Source: JBHENC01 sp051000345
Lineage (GTDB): Bacteria > Acidobacteriota > Blastocatellia > Pyrinomonadales > Pyrinomonadaceae
Reading direction: 5' to 3'
Length of the DNA stretch: 64,000 bases
Assembly (NCBI GenBank): GCA_051000345.1
Contig: JBPCOJ010000067.1
Location: forward strand, 20,424 to 84,423
In this document: positions 26,362-35,841 of the stretch, one piece after another
How positions within the stretch are numbered: position 1 is the stretch's first letter
How the letters are laid out: each line of letters starts with the position of its first letter
Notes under the pieces: model-generated
Databases searched by the model: none
What the model was told of the DNA's origin: nothing
Seen by the model: only the letters and a program-made list of their open reading frames with translations
Made by a program: the position numbers and the translations under genes

Positions 26362-28866
26362 ATGCACGATCAAGCTTTCGCCACGCTGGAATACGATTCG
26401 CTCTGCGCGCTTCTCGAACGCGGCGCGCAAACGCCGATGGGACGCACGCGCGCGCATGGACTTGCGCCGCTGGATAATCGCGCAAACTTGCGTAACGCGT
26501 TGCAGGCGCTCGCGGAAGGCATGGAGCTGCGACGGCGCGGGGCCGCATGGTCTTTCCCGGAGTTAGCCGACCCGACGGAATTTTTGGCGCGTCTCCATGT
26601 CGAAGGCGCGACGCTCGAACCGCTCGCATTGCTCGAACTCGCGCGGCTCTGCGAACAAGCGTTGGCGGCGCGCGCGAATATTCTCACGGAGCGAGATGCG
26701 TGTCCGGCGTTATGGGAAATTGTTTCCGATTTGCCGCGTGAACTCCACAGCATCGCGGCACGCGTCACAAATAAAATTTTACCGAACGGTGAGTTAGATG
26801 ACCGCGCAAGCCCGGAGCTTGCACGCATACGCAGCGACATCTCGCGGCTTCGTTCGAGCATTACGCGCTCGCTCGAAACCATCATGCGGCGTTCGGAACA
26901 AGCGATTCAGGATGAGATCGTCACGATCAGAAATGACCGCTTCGTGATTCCCGTCAAAGCGGATCATCGCGGGCGCGTGCAGGGCGTCGCACACGGCTTT
27001 TCATCGAGCGGCGCAACGATGTTCGTCGAGCCTTTAGAAACGATTGACGCCAACAACGATTTGCAAAATTTGCGCGAAACAGAAGAACGCGAAATAGGCA
27101 AAATCCTCTTCACGCTGACCGAAGAATTGCGCCGCGAATTGCCCGCGCTTCAAATGGCTGCGCGCGCCGTCGCGGAACTCGATTTCATCGGCGCGAAACT
27201 ATGGCTCGCCGCGCGCTTCGATTGCGTTGTGCCGACGATTGACGAAGGCCATGCGCTCGAACTCACGGGCGCGCGCCACCCGCTGCTCGAAGAAAACTTG
27301 CGCGAACACGGGGCAAGCGTCGTGCCTGTTTCGTTCGAGCTTGACGCGACGCAAACAGTCATGGTGATTTCCGGCGCGAACGCGGGCGGCAAAACCGTCG
27401 TCCTCAAAACCACAGGCTTGTTGGCGTTGATGGCGCTCTCCGGCCTGCCCGTGCCTGCGCGCCGCGCGCGAGTTCCCTTTTACGCGTCCGTCCTCGCCGA
27501 CATCGGCGATCATCAATCGCTCGCCGCTAACCTCTCGACCTTCACGGCGCATGTCGCCAATATCAGCCGCATGATCGAGCTTTGCGACGCGCCCGCGCTC
27601 GTGCTGCTCGATGAAGTCGGAACCGGCACAGACCCGGAAGAAGGCTCTGCTTTGGGCGTCGCCGTCGTCGATCATTTTCGACGCGAATGCGGCGCGCACG
27701 TAATTGCGACAACGCATTACAGCGGCTTGAAAATGTACGCGGCGAACGAAGATGCTGTTATTAATGCAAGCGTCGAATTCGATGACAAGACTTTGCAGCC
27801 GACATACAAACTGCTCGTCGGCCTCGCCGGTTCGTCTTCCGGCCTCGAAATCGCGCGGCGTTTCGGTTTTCCAGACAAAATTGTGCGCGCGGCGGCGACT
27901 CGCGTGAACAATTCAACACTCGACGCCACCGAGTATCTCAAACGCATCAAGCGCGAAGCCGAAGACGCCGAAAGTTTGCGCCGCGCCCTCGAAGAAGAGC
28001 GCGGCGCCGTCGCCGAAAAATACGCATCTCTCGACGCGGAAGCCGGGAAACGGGAGCGCAAACGACAGGCCGCATTTGAAAACGAATTATTACTTGCCGT
28101 CGAAGAATTCGAGAAACGCTCGCGCGAACTCGTCGGCAAAATCGAAGACCAAGCCGCGCGCACGCGCATCGAACGCCAAGCTAAAGCAAGCGCCGCCGAA
28201 CTTCGCCGCGAAGTCAAACGCGTCGCCCGCCCGTCGCTCAATACTGCTTCGTCAACCAATCATTCGACAAAGGAATTTGATCGCGCGGGCAAAAACGACA
28301 GCGTGCGCGTTGTTCGTGACGGGCGCATCATGGACTTCAATCAAATCTCCGGCGACGATCAAACAGAACAGATTGCGCCCGCGCGTGACATCATCGCCGG
28401 AGACCGCGTTCGCCTGCGCTCGTTCGGCTCAATCGGCATCGTGGACAAACTGAAAGGCAACGAAGCGGAAGTGCGCGTCGGCTCCGTGCGCCTTAGAGAA
28501 AAGCTCTACAATCTCGAACTGCTCGCGCCCGTCGCTGCGCCCAAACCCGAAACGAAACGCAGCACGCGCGCGCCCGCATCGAACAACACTGTAATTAATC
28601 TTCGCATGGATGATGCGGACGCACGCGCCGAACTCAACGTCATCGGGCGCACAACGGACGAAGCCGTTGACATGACGGATAAATTTCTCGATGAGGCTTA
28701 TCTCGACAGCCATCACACGATACGCATTATTCACGGTCACGGCACGGGCGCACTCCGTCGTGCCATCGGCGAACACCTGCGCAATCACCCGCACGTCGCA
28801 CGCTTTGCCCAAGCGCCAAACGATCAAGGCGGTGCGGGCGCAACCATCGTAGAGGTCAAGCAATGA
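26362..28866 (+). CDS. mutS2: Endonuclease MutS2
   Basis: An 834-residue MutS2, which acts on recombination intermediates and, in some bacteria, on collided ribosomes. The MutS core and clamp helices lead to the ATPase with Walker A GANAGGKT (338-345) and LLDEVGTGTDPEEG. A coiled-coil region follows, and the C-terminal Smr nuclease domain has HGHGTGALR; its usual LDLRG motif reads LNVIG here. The length is slightly above the family norm (about 780). The spacer before the ATG is AT-rich (TTAAAATAAG), so it may have its own promoter. Its stop overlaps the next gene by four bases (ATGA). Confidence 0.95.
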   Translation: MHDQAFATLEYDSLCALLERGAQTPMGRTRAHGLAPLDNRANLRNALQALAEGMELRRRGAAWSFPELADPTEFLARLHVEGATLEPLALLELARLCEQALAARANILTERDACPALWEIVSDLPRELHSIAARVTNKILPNGELDDRASPELARIRSDISRLRSSITRSLETIMRRSEQAIQDEIVTIRNDRFVIPVKADHRGRVQGVAHGFSSSGATMFVEPLETIDANNDLQNLRETEEREIGKILFTLTEELRRELPALQMAARAVAELDFIGAKLWLAARFDCVVPTIDEGHALELTGARHPLLEENLREHGASVVPVSFELDATQTVMVISGANAGGKTVVLKTTGLLALMALSGLPVPARRARVPFYASVLADIGDHQSLAANLSTFTAHVANISRMIELCDAPALVLLDEVGTGTDPEEGSALGVAVVDHFRRECGAHVIATTHYSGLKMYAANEDAVINASVEFDDKTLQPTYKLLVGLAGSSSGLEIARRFGFPDKIVRAAATRVNNSTLDATEYLKRIKREAEDAESLRRALEEERGAVAEKYASLDAEAGKRERKRQAAFENELLLAVEEFEKRSRELVGKIEDQAARTRIERQAKASAAELRREVKRVARPSLNTASSTNHSTKEFDRAGKNDSVRVVRDGRIMDFNQISGDDQTEQIAPARDIIAGDRVRLRSFGSIGIVDKLKGNEAEVRVGSVRLREKLYNLELLAPVAAPKPETKRSTRAPASNNTVINLRMDDADARAELNVIGRTTDEAVDMTDKFLDEAYLDSHHTIRIIHGHGTGALRRAIGEHLRNHPHVARFAQAPNDQGGAGATIVEVKQ

Positions 28867-29429
28867 GCACCACAATCACGAAAGTCACTACCTCTGAAGA
28901 ACTGCTGGCGCTGCCGCGCGGCGAATTTCGTTACGAGCTAATCAACGGAGAACTGAAGCAAATGTCACCCGCAGGACACAAGCACGGGCGCATCGCAATG
29001 CGTCTCTCCGTACATCTCGGTTCGTATGTCGAACAGCACGGACTCGGTGAAGTCTATGCAGCGGAAACGGGTTTTAAGTTGCGCACGAATCCCGATACGG
29101 TGCGTGCGCCGGACATCGCATTTATTCGTCAGGAGCGCGTCGATGAAGTCGGCGATGCGAAAGGCTATTGGCCGGGCGCGCCCGATCTCGCAGTTGAAGT
29201 AGTTTCGCCGAATGACCTTGCTTACGAGGTTGAAGAAAAAGTGCAGGAGTGGCTCGAAGCAGGCGCGCGATTGGTGTGGGTCATCAGTCCGAAACTTCGC
29301 ACCATCACCGTTCACCGTTCACCGACAAGCATCACCACGCTGACGGAAGCCGACACGCTCGACGGCGAAACAGTCGTGCCGGGTTTTCAATACGCTGTCG
29401 CTAAATTGTTTGTGACGAAGCATAGTTAA
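28863..29429 (+). CDS. Uma2 family endonuclease-like protein
   Basis: A 188-residue member of the Uma2 (DUF820) family, a PD-(D/E)xK fold of uncertain role. RYELINGELKQMSPAG near the N-terminus, then APDIAFI, LAVEVVSPND and EEKVQEWLEAG, give the acidic residues and the lysine of the core. Its ATG overlaps the mutS2 stop (ATGA), so it is translated by coupling with MutS2; such genes are often mobile accessory genes, and this tight fusion to a repair gene is notable. Function is unproven. Confidence 0.9.
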   Translation: MSTTITKVTTSEELLALPRGEFRYELINGELKQMSPAGHKHGRIAMRLSVHLGSYVEQHGLGEVYAAETGFKLRTNPDTVRAPDIAFIRQERVDEVGDAKGYWPGAPDLAVEVVSPNDLAYEVEEKVQEWLEAGARLVWVISPKLRTITVHRSPTSITTLTEADTLDGETVVPGFQYAVAKLFVTKHS

Positions 29430-29456
29430 AGACATTCGTGATTTGGAACTTGAAAC

Positions 29457-31319
29457 ATGCGTTTCCCGCAAACATTTATTGATGACTTGAGGCGGCAGGC
29501 GGATATTGTGCGCGTCATTTCGGATTACGTGTCTTTGAAGAAGAAAGGCACGAACTGGATGGCGTGCTGTCCGTTTCATCAGGAAAAGTCCGCGTCGTTT
29601 TCCGTTAGCCCGTCGAAGGATATTTATTATTGTTTCGGGTGTCATCGGGGCGGGAGTGTGTACAGCTTTGTGATGGAGATCGAGGGCTTGTCGTTTCCCG
29701 AAGCGGTGAAGACTGTCGCGGAAAAGGCGGGCGTGCCTTTGCCTGCCCTTGTGGAAGACAAAAAGTATGAGGCGCGCAGGCAGGAAGCGGATGAAGTCGT
29801 GGAGCTTAATTCGTGGGCGCTCGAATGGTGGGAAGCAGAGTTGGCGGAGAATGGAAAAGAGGCGAAGGAAGCGCGTGAGTATCTTGAGCGGCGGGAGATT
29901 GCAGACGAGACAGGGAAGGTTTTTCGTCTAGGGTTTGCGCCGGACAGTTGGGACGGGCTTTTATCGCATTTGAAGAAGCGCGGCGCGGATCAAGGGCAGA
30001 TAGAGCGTAGCGGCCTCGTGGTAAAAAAAGATGCGGGCGGGTTTTATGATCGCTTTCGCGGGCGTTTGATTTTTCCTGTGATGGATGCGCAGGGGCGCGC
30101 TGTCGCTTTCGGCGGCAGAACTTTGCAGAAGGACGGCGAGCCGAAATATCTCAATTCGCCGGAAACCGCCGCTTACGTTAAAGGAAAGCATCTGTACGGC
30201 TTGAACGTCGCGCGCGAGGAAATCAGGCGGCGAAAATTCGTGATTCTCGTCGAGGGCTATCTGGATTTGATCGTGCCGTATCAATTCGGCATCGGAAATA
30301 TGGTGGCGAGTCTGGGGACGGCTTTGACGGGGGAGCAGGCGAAACTTTTGGCGCGGTTTGCGCGTAAGGTGGTAATTAACTATGATGGAGATAAGGCTGG
30401 ATTAAACGCTGCGCGACGCGCGACGGAAGCGCTTCTGGCAGAAGACTTTGAAGTGAAGGTGCTGGTGCTGCCGGACAACGCCGACCCGGATGAGTTCATC
30501 AAAAAGTATGGCGCGGAAGAATATAACAGGCGGCGTGGAGAATCCTTTCCACACATAAAATTTTTGCTCGATCAAGCGGTACGGAATCGCACTCTTCATC
30601 GCCCTGCGGAAAAAGCGGCGGCAGTCGAAGAAGTGATTCCGTCTTTGCGCGCCGTGCGTAATCCGATTCAGAAGCGCGAGTATTTCGATATGGCAATGGA
30701 TGCGCTGAGGATTGACGAACGCAGTTTGCGCAACGATCTCTGGCAAACAGTCAAGGGTGGCAGCGGTATCGGCGCGCCGATCAAGGATGAAACGAGCGTG
30801 CGGCAAAAGATTGCGCGTGCGGCGGGCGCGCAGCCGACAATGGCCGAGCGGCAATTGCTCGAAATGCTTTTCGCCGATGCGGAATTACGCCGCGCCGTTT
30901 TGCCGCAAATCGAGTTGGCCGATTATGAAGAGTTGCCGACGGCGAGTATTTTTCGCGCGCTCGTCGAACTCGAATCGGCGAGCGCGGAAATTGACTTCGC
31001 AACTCTTTCCGAAAAAACGGCGGACGATCCGGTAGCCGAAGAACTTTTGCCGCTGCTCTTAATGTCAGAGCCGCAGCGCGCCGACGGCGAAGCGTTGGAC
31101 GACACCTTGAGAATCGCGGAAAGCTGTTTGGCGGCGTTACAGATAATGACGCTTGATCGCCGCATCAACGAACTCGGTATCGAGATTGCCAACGCGGAAC
31201 GCGCGGGCGAACAGGAACGCAGCAGTCAGTTGGCCGTCGAATATGTGGAACGAACGCGGCGCAGAAATGATTTGCTTCCGAAGATGAATGCAACCGGATG
31301 GTCGTCCGGCGCAGCTTAA
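29457..31319 (+). CDS. dnaG: DNA primase
   Basis: DnaG makes RNA primers for replication. The 620 residues show the CHC2 zinc ribbon (Cys38, His41, Cys59, Cys62), the catalytic N-terminal domain, and the Toprim domain with VEGYLDL and NYDGDKAG, followed by a helicase-binding C-terminal region. The length is normal. It lies upstream of rpoD on the same strand, the dnaG-rpoD order of the macromolecular synthesis operon, here without an adjacent rpsU. A promoter-like element before rpoD (31330-31357) suggests that rpoD is also transcribed separately. Confidence 0.97.
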   Translation: MRFPQTFIDDLRRQADIVRVISDYVSLKKKGTNWMACCPFHQEKSASFSVSPSKDIYYCFGCHRGGSVYSFVMEIEGLSFPEAVKTVAEKAGVPLPALVEDKKYEARRQEADEVVELNSWALEWWEAELAENGKEAKEAREYLERREIADETGKVFRLGFAPDSWDGLLSHLKKRGADQGQIERSGLVVKKDAGGFYDRFRGRLIFPVMDAQGRAVAFGGRTLQKDGEPKYLNSPETAAYVKGKHLYGLNVAREEIRRRKFVILVEGYLDLIVPYQFGIGNMVASLGTALTGEQAKLLARFARKVVINYDGDKAGLNAARRATEALLAEDFEVKVLVLPDNADPDEFIKKYGAEEYNRRRGESFPHIKFLLDQAVRNRTLHRPAEKAAAVEEVIPSLRAVRNPIQKREYFDMAMDALRIDERSLRNDLWQTVKGGSGIGAPIKDETSVRQKIARAAGAQPTMAERQLLEMLFADAELRRAVLPQIELADYEELPTASIFRALVELESASAEIDFATLSEKTADDPVAEELLPLLLMSEPQRADGEALDDTLRIAESCLAALQIMTLDRRINELGIEIANAERAGEQERSSQLAVEYVERTRRRNDLLPKMNATGWSSGAA

Positions 31320-31329
31320 TTTTCAGTAA

Positions 31330-31357
31330 CTGTTTCAGTAATTTTAGTGGCTATAAT
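31330..31357 (+). promoter_or_regulatory. Candidate promoter of rpoD
   Basis: A consensus -10 box TATAAT at 31352-31357 lies in an AT-rich stretch after the dnaG stop. The -35 is poor (CTGTTT at 31330-31335, spacing 16). Transcription would start near 31364, about 65 bases before rpoD. Confidence 0.5.
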
Positions 31358-31430
31358 AATCGCAGGAGACGGGCGCGCGCCAAAGCTTTCTCCCTTATTT
31401 AATCCGGCGCGGAAGGTGGACTAAGAACGG

Positions 31431-33161
31431 ATGAGCACCGAAGAAAAAGATCAGGATGATGTTGTGCAAAGGCTGCTTGAACTAGGCGGCGACAAAAAAT
31501 ATTTGACCTACGACGATTTGAATCGTGAATTGCCGGACAGCGTTGTTTCGCCCGACGACATAGAGGACGTGCTGCAAAAGCTCGAAGGCTCGAACATTCC
31601 CGTCGCGGATTCCGACGAGCGTCTTATCGAACAAGCGGCGGCTATCGCTACGGACATCGACGACGAAGATTCGGATGAAGATGTCGAGTTAGATTTATCA
31701 GCGGGCGCGCTTGAAAAAACAAATGATCCCGTGCGTCTTTATCTGCGCGAGATGGGCGTCGTGCCTCTTCTCACGCGCGAAGGCGAAGTCTCCATCGCCA
31801 AACGCATTGAGCGCGGGCAGATCAAAACGCAAAAAGCCATCGCGCGCTCGCCCATCGCCGTCAACGCGCTTCTGGAAATCGGCGACCAACTCGAAGCCGG
31901 TACGCTCAACATACGCGACATCGTGGGCTTTTCAGATCAAGCGGAATTGACGGGACAGGAAGACAAAGCAGACGAATATCTCGCTTGGACTGTCGAAGGC
32001 ATACAGAATATACGCAAGCATTTTAAGGGCGGCCTCAAAGAGTGGGAAAAGCTGCGCGCCGAGCAGAAATTAACGCGCGGCAAGAAAAGCAAAAAACTTC
32101 TTCGACTGCGCCGCAAAGTCGCGCGCGTGCGCCTTGAAATTGCGCAGGAGATCAAGCGTCTTAACTTAACAGAGCGCGCCCGCCAGCGTCTGATCGGCGC
32201 GATTCGCACCGTGCAAAAACAAGTGCGCGCCGCCGAACGCGAAATAGAGTCCTACACGGAGAAGCTCAACAAGCGACGTATTAAGCCGGAAGACGAGCGC
32301 GAGTACAAGCGCCGCATCGCCGCCGCGAAAAAGCATCTGCTGCAAATCGAAGCGGAGCATAATGTTGCGCCCATCGAAATCAAACGCAGCCTTCAAACCA
32401 TTACAACCGGCGAGATTCACACAGGTCAAGCCAAGCGCGAACTCGTCGAAGCCAACTTGCGCCTCGTCGTTTCCATCGCCAAGAAATACACGAATCGCGG
32501 GCTGCAATTTCTCGATTTGATTCAGGAAGGCAACATCGGTTTGATGAAGGCCGTAGATAAATTCGAGTGGCGGCGCGGCTACAAATTCTCGACCTACGCG
32601 ACATGGTGGATTCGTCAGGCAATCACGCGCGCCATCGCCGATCAAGCCAGAACGATTCGCATTCCCGTTCACATGATCGAAACGATCAACAAATTGATTC
32701 GCACTTCGCGCGCGCTGGTTCAGGAATTAGGGCGCGAACCGACGAGCGAAGAGATTGCGAAGAAGATGGATATTCCCGTCTCGAAAGTTCGCAAGGTGCT
32801 GAAGATCGCGCAGGAGCCTATTTCTTTGGAAACGCCCATCGGCGAAGAAGAAGATTCGCACCTCGGCGACTTCATCGAAGACAAATCCATCTTGAACCCG
32901 GCGGATGCCGTCGTCGCCTCGAACTTGCGCGAAATCACGGACGAAGTTTTAGCGACCCTCACGCCGCGCGAAGAAAAAGTTATCAAGATGCGCTTCGGCC
33001 TCGGCAGCACAGGCTCGGAGCACACGCTCGAAGAAGTCGGCCAGCACTTCGCCGTCACACGCGAACGCATTCGCCAGATCGAAGCCAAAGCCCTGCGCAA
33101 ACTCCGCCACCCATCGCGCTCGCGCAAGCTGAAAGCATTCTTGGAAACCGCGCAAAGGTAA
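31431..33161 (+). CDS. rpoD: Primary RNA polymerase sigma factor RpoD
   Basis: A 576-residue primary sigma-70 factor directing housekeeping transcription. The N-terminus has a region 1.1-type start (VVQRLLELGGDKKYLTYDDLN) and an acidic stretch. Region 1.2 has DPVRLYLREMG, and a basic helical insert with many Lys/Arg lies between 1.2 and 2. Region 2.3-2.4 is FSTYATWWIRQAITRAI, and region 4.2 has VTRERIRQIEAKALRKL. This is the complete primary-sigma layout. A purine-rich GGAAGGTGG lies upstream. A large inverted repeat follows the stop. Confidence 0.97.
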   Translation: MSTEEKDQDDVVQRLLELGGDKKYLTYDDLNRELPDSVVSPDDIEDVLQKLEGSNIPVADSDERLIEQAAAIATDIDDEDSDEDVELDLSAGALEKTNDPVRLYLREMGVVPLLTREGEVSIAKRIERGQIKTQKAIARSPIAVNALLEIGDQLEAGTLNIRDIVGFSDQAELTGQEDKADEYLAWTVEGIQNIRKHFKGGLKEWEKLRAEQKLTRGKKSKKLLRLRRKVARVRLEIAQEIKRLNLTERARQRLIGAIRTVQKQVRAAEREIESYTEKLNKRRIKPEDEREYKRRIAAAKKHLLQIEAEHNVAPIEIKRSLQTITTGEIHTGQAKRELVEANLRLVVSIAKKYTNRGLQFLDLIQEGNIGLMKAVDKFEWRRGYKFSTYATWWIRQAITRAIADQARTIRIPVHMIETINKLIRTSRALVQELGREPTSEEIAKKMDIPVSKVRKVLKIAQEPISLETPIGEEEDSHLGDFIEDKSILNPADAVVASNLREITDEVLATLTPREEKVIKMRFGLGSTGSEHTLEEVGQHFAVTRERIRQIEAKALRKLRHPSRSRKLKAFLETAQR

Positions 33162-33166
33162 AAAGC

Positions 33167-33233
33167 AGATGTCAGATGCTGGATGTTAGATGTCAGTTCT
33201 TGGCTGCTCACTAACATCCAGCATCTGACATCT
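33167..33233. terminator. 23-bp inverted repeat between rpoD and the radical SAM gene
   Basis: Arms at 33167-33189 and 33211-33233 (beginning AGATGTCAGATGCTGG and exact complement) are perfect over 23 bp with a 21-base loop. It starts six bases after the rpoD stop. There is no T-run, so termination is possible but not assured. The unit is built from repeated ATGTCAGATGCT-type words and may be a mobile palindromic repeat. Confidence 0.7.
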
Positions 33234-33247
33234 AGCATCTGCTTCTC

Positions 33248-35134
33248 ATGTCTAAAAAAATCGTCGAAAGTTACAAACGAAAGCTCGCCTCCGAAGAAGG
33301 TTGGCGGCTCAAGCGCGGTGCGCAGCTTCGTGTCGCTTTGTGCTATCCGAACACCTACGGCATCGGAATGGCGAATCTCGGCTTTCAGGCGATGTATGAA
33401 CTCTTTAATAACGTCCCGGATGTTTCGTGCGAGCGCGTGTTTTTGCCTGAAGAACATGAGATGCGCGAGTATGAAAAATCACGCACCTCGCTTTTAACTT
33501 TAGAATCACAAACGCGCGTGCGTGATTTCGATGTCGTCGCGTTCTCTATTTCGTTTGAGACTGATTACTTGAACATGGCGCGCATGTTGCGCATGAGCGG
33601 GATTCCTTTGTGGACTCGTGACCGAACCGCGCATGATCCGCTCATTGTGATGGGCGGCGCGGCATCGTTTTTGAATCCCGAACCGATTGCGGATTTCACG
33701 GACGTGATTGCCGTCGGCGAAGGCGAAGTTCTCGCGCCTAAAATCATTGACGCGATTTTTGAACACGAAACGAAGCCGGAAATTCTGCTCGGACTCGCGC
33801 GCGAGGGGCGCGGCTTTTATGTCCCGTCGCTTTATCACGTAGCGTACAAAACAGACGGCACGGTTGATTCTTACACGCCGACGGAAGAAGGAGTGCCGAA
33901 GCGCGTCGGGCGCATCGTGGCGTCGGAGAATCCGAAGGAAGGAAGTCTCCGGCGCGCGATTCGTCGCAAGCAAACGGATGCCGTCGCAGAGCTTCGCCGC
34001 GAATCGGTGTTTGCGCCGTCGTCTGTTATCTGGGCGCCGGAAGCGGAGATGGGCGAACGTTTTCTCGTTGAAATCTCGCGCGGCTGTTCGCAGGGCTGCC
34101 GTTTTTGTTGGGCTGGATTTAATTACTGGCCGCCGCGCGTCGTACCCGCACGCGATATTCTGGCGAAAGCTGCTGAATGGCGCGGCAAGACAGACAAGAT
34201 CGGCCTCGTCTCCACAGCCGTCTGCGACCATCCCGAAATCAGCGAGATTTTACAGGGCTTGCGTGCGATGGAATACCGCATCTCTGTTTCGTCGCTTCGC
34301 CTAGATCAAATTTCAGACGAATTGCTGGATGCGCTCGTCGAATCGCGCGATCAACAGATTGCCGTCGCGCCGGAGACGGGTTCGGATCGCCTGCGCAAAG
34401 TCATCAACAAGAATCTGACGAACGACGAAATCGTTGACATCTGCGGCGCAGTCTTTGATCGCGGAATGCTGACCGTCAAACTTTACATGATGGTCGGATT
34501 GCCGACGGAGACGGACGAAGATTTGCAGGAGATGGTCGTGCTTGTCGAGCGCATCAAAGATCGTATGCTCGAAGCAGGCAAGCGATTCGGGCGCGCGGGG
34601 AAAATCATTCCGTCACTCAATGGTTTTGTGCCGAAGCCGAACACGCCTTTGCAGTGGGACGCAATTTGCGACGAGAAGGAACTGAAGCGGCGTTTGAAGT
34701 GGGTGTCGAAAGCGATGTCGCGCATCCCGAACGTCGAAGTGCGTGCGATGAGCGCGCGTATCGCACACGAGCAAGCGCTTTTTTCTTCGGGTGACAGAAG
34801 GCTCGCGCGCGTCATCGAAGCGGCGGAGCGAACGCGCGGCGACATCAATGCGGCCTTGCGCGAAACAGGAATCGATCCGGCATTTTATACAAGCCGGAAT
34901 CGGCCTTACGATGAATTTCTGCCGTGGCAAATAATTGATCCGGGAATCTCGCTTGAATTTCTGCAAGAGGAACACGAACGCGCGCACATCGCCAAATCAA
35001 CCGCACCGTGCCCTTCCGTGAGCGAATGCACGCGATGCGGCGTATGCCCTTCGACGTGGCTTGCGGCTGCGCCCGCCGGACTTGTGCAGCTACAAAGCGT
35101 AAGCGCATCGCGGGCGATAGCCGCCATCCTCTAG
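33248..35134 (+). CDS. TIGR03960-type B12-binding radical SAM protein
   Basis: A 628-residue protein with a cobalamin-binding-like N-terminal domain (LCYPNTYGIGMANLGFQ, then VMGGAASFLNPEPIADF) and a radical SAM core with Cys280, Cys284, Cys287 in CSQGCRFCWAG holding the iron-sulfur cluster. The C-terminus has a CxxC-rich segment (CTRCGVC). It matches the first half of the TIGR03960/TIGR03936 pair often fused or adjacent in other bacteria; the DUF2344 partner is not found in the window. The reaction is unknown; RNA or small-molecule modification has been suggested for relatives. No ribosome site is seen before the ATG, as the palindrome occupies that space. Confidence 0.93.
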   Translation: MSKKIVESYKRKLASEEGWRLKRGAQLRVALCYPNTYGIGMANLGFQAMYELFNNVPDVSCERVFLPEEHEMREYEKSRTSLLTLESQTRVRDFDVVAFSISFETDYLNMARMLRMSGIPLWTRDRTAHDPLIVMGGAASFLNPEPIADFTDVIAVGEGEVLAPKIIDAIFEHETKPEILLGLAREGRGFYVPSLYHVAYKTDGTVDSYTPTEEGVPKRVGRIVASENPKEGSLRRAIRRKQTDAVAELRRESVFAPSSVIWAPEAEMGERFLVEISRGCSQGCRFCWAGFNYWPPRVVPARDILAKAAEWRGKTDKIGLVSTAVCDHPEISEILQGLRAMEYRISVSSLRLDQISDELLDALVESRDQQIAVAPETGSDRLRKVINKNLTNDEIVDICGAVFDRGMLTVKLYMMVGLPTETDEDLQEMVVLVERIKDRMLEAGKRFGRAGKIIPSLNGFVPKPNTPLQWDAICDEKELKRRLKWVSKAMSRIPNVEVRAMSARIAHEQALFSSGDRRLARVIEAAERTRGDINAALRETGIDPAFYTSRNRPYDEFLPWQIIDPGISLEFLQEEHERAHIAKSTAPCPSVSECTRCGVCPSTWLAAAPAGLVQLQSVSASRAIAAIL

Positions 35135-35158
35135 CCTCAAACTTCATTATGCTGCGGA

Positions 35159-35596
35159 TTAGTTTGAAATATGCCAATGCCCATTTTCCGGTGGATTGAA
35201 TTCGATAAAACCGTTTCCAAACATCAGTTGGGTGTCAGGCAATTTCCTTTTCGTGCTTAGACTATTGAGATTCGCTATATCTTTGCTGGTATAGAGAAAC
35301 GCTGCAAAATCTGTGTAATCCTCATCTTCGCTAACAACACTGATTTCTTTACGATTCAAGGAAATTAAATACTGCTGACCGTGATCTTGATGCGGACAGA
35401 AAATATCTTCTCTCAAAGACCGGAAGCAAGAATAATCGCTTCCCGGATATTTCGCCAAAGACCTACCATTTACAGAGACATTACTCCCATAAATCGGCAA
35501 CCAGACGTGACCTCTTGCCCACCAATATCCGATAAGGGCTAGTGTAATTAGGATGAGAGTCAATATCTCAATTTTCTTTATGCGATTACTCAACAT
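35159..35596 (-). CDS. Membrane-anchored hypothetical protein
   Basis: A 145-residue protein starting at the ATG at 35596, with one N-terminal transmembrane segment (ILTLILITLALIGYWWA) after a basic KK. The rest is soluble and probably periplasmic (VWLPIYGSNVSVNGRSLAKYP). The base composition is AT-richer than the neighbours, which hints at acquisition. No family is recognised. It converges with the radical SAM gene, whose stop lies 25 bp away. An in-frame start at 35635 is possible. Confidence 0.6.
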   Translation of the reverse strand: MLSNRIKKIEILTLILITLALIGYWWARGHVWLPIYGSNVSVNGRSLAKYPGSDYSCFRSLREDIFCPHQDHGQQYLISLNRKEISVVSEDEDYTDFAAFLYTSKDIANLNSLSTKRKLPDTQLMFGNGFIEFNPPENGHWHISN

Positions 35597-35841
35597 ATAT
35601 GCGCAAGATCGTAGCACCACAACAAGGCGTTGCAAGGAATGGTGGATTCAAGTTGCAAGTGCAACTCTGCAACTGCAACTCACCGCAGAGGTAGGCGGCT
35701 TTCCTGTTTTATAAGCCCTATTGCTTGCAACACTTATGCCTTAACCAGAAACACTAACAGCTTTTCTTTGAACAGATACCCTGTTGCACTTACAACTTGA
35801 ATTCACGAATTGTTATAGCGCAGAAATTCCTCTTAACCTAT

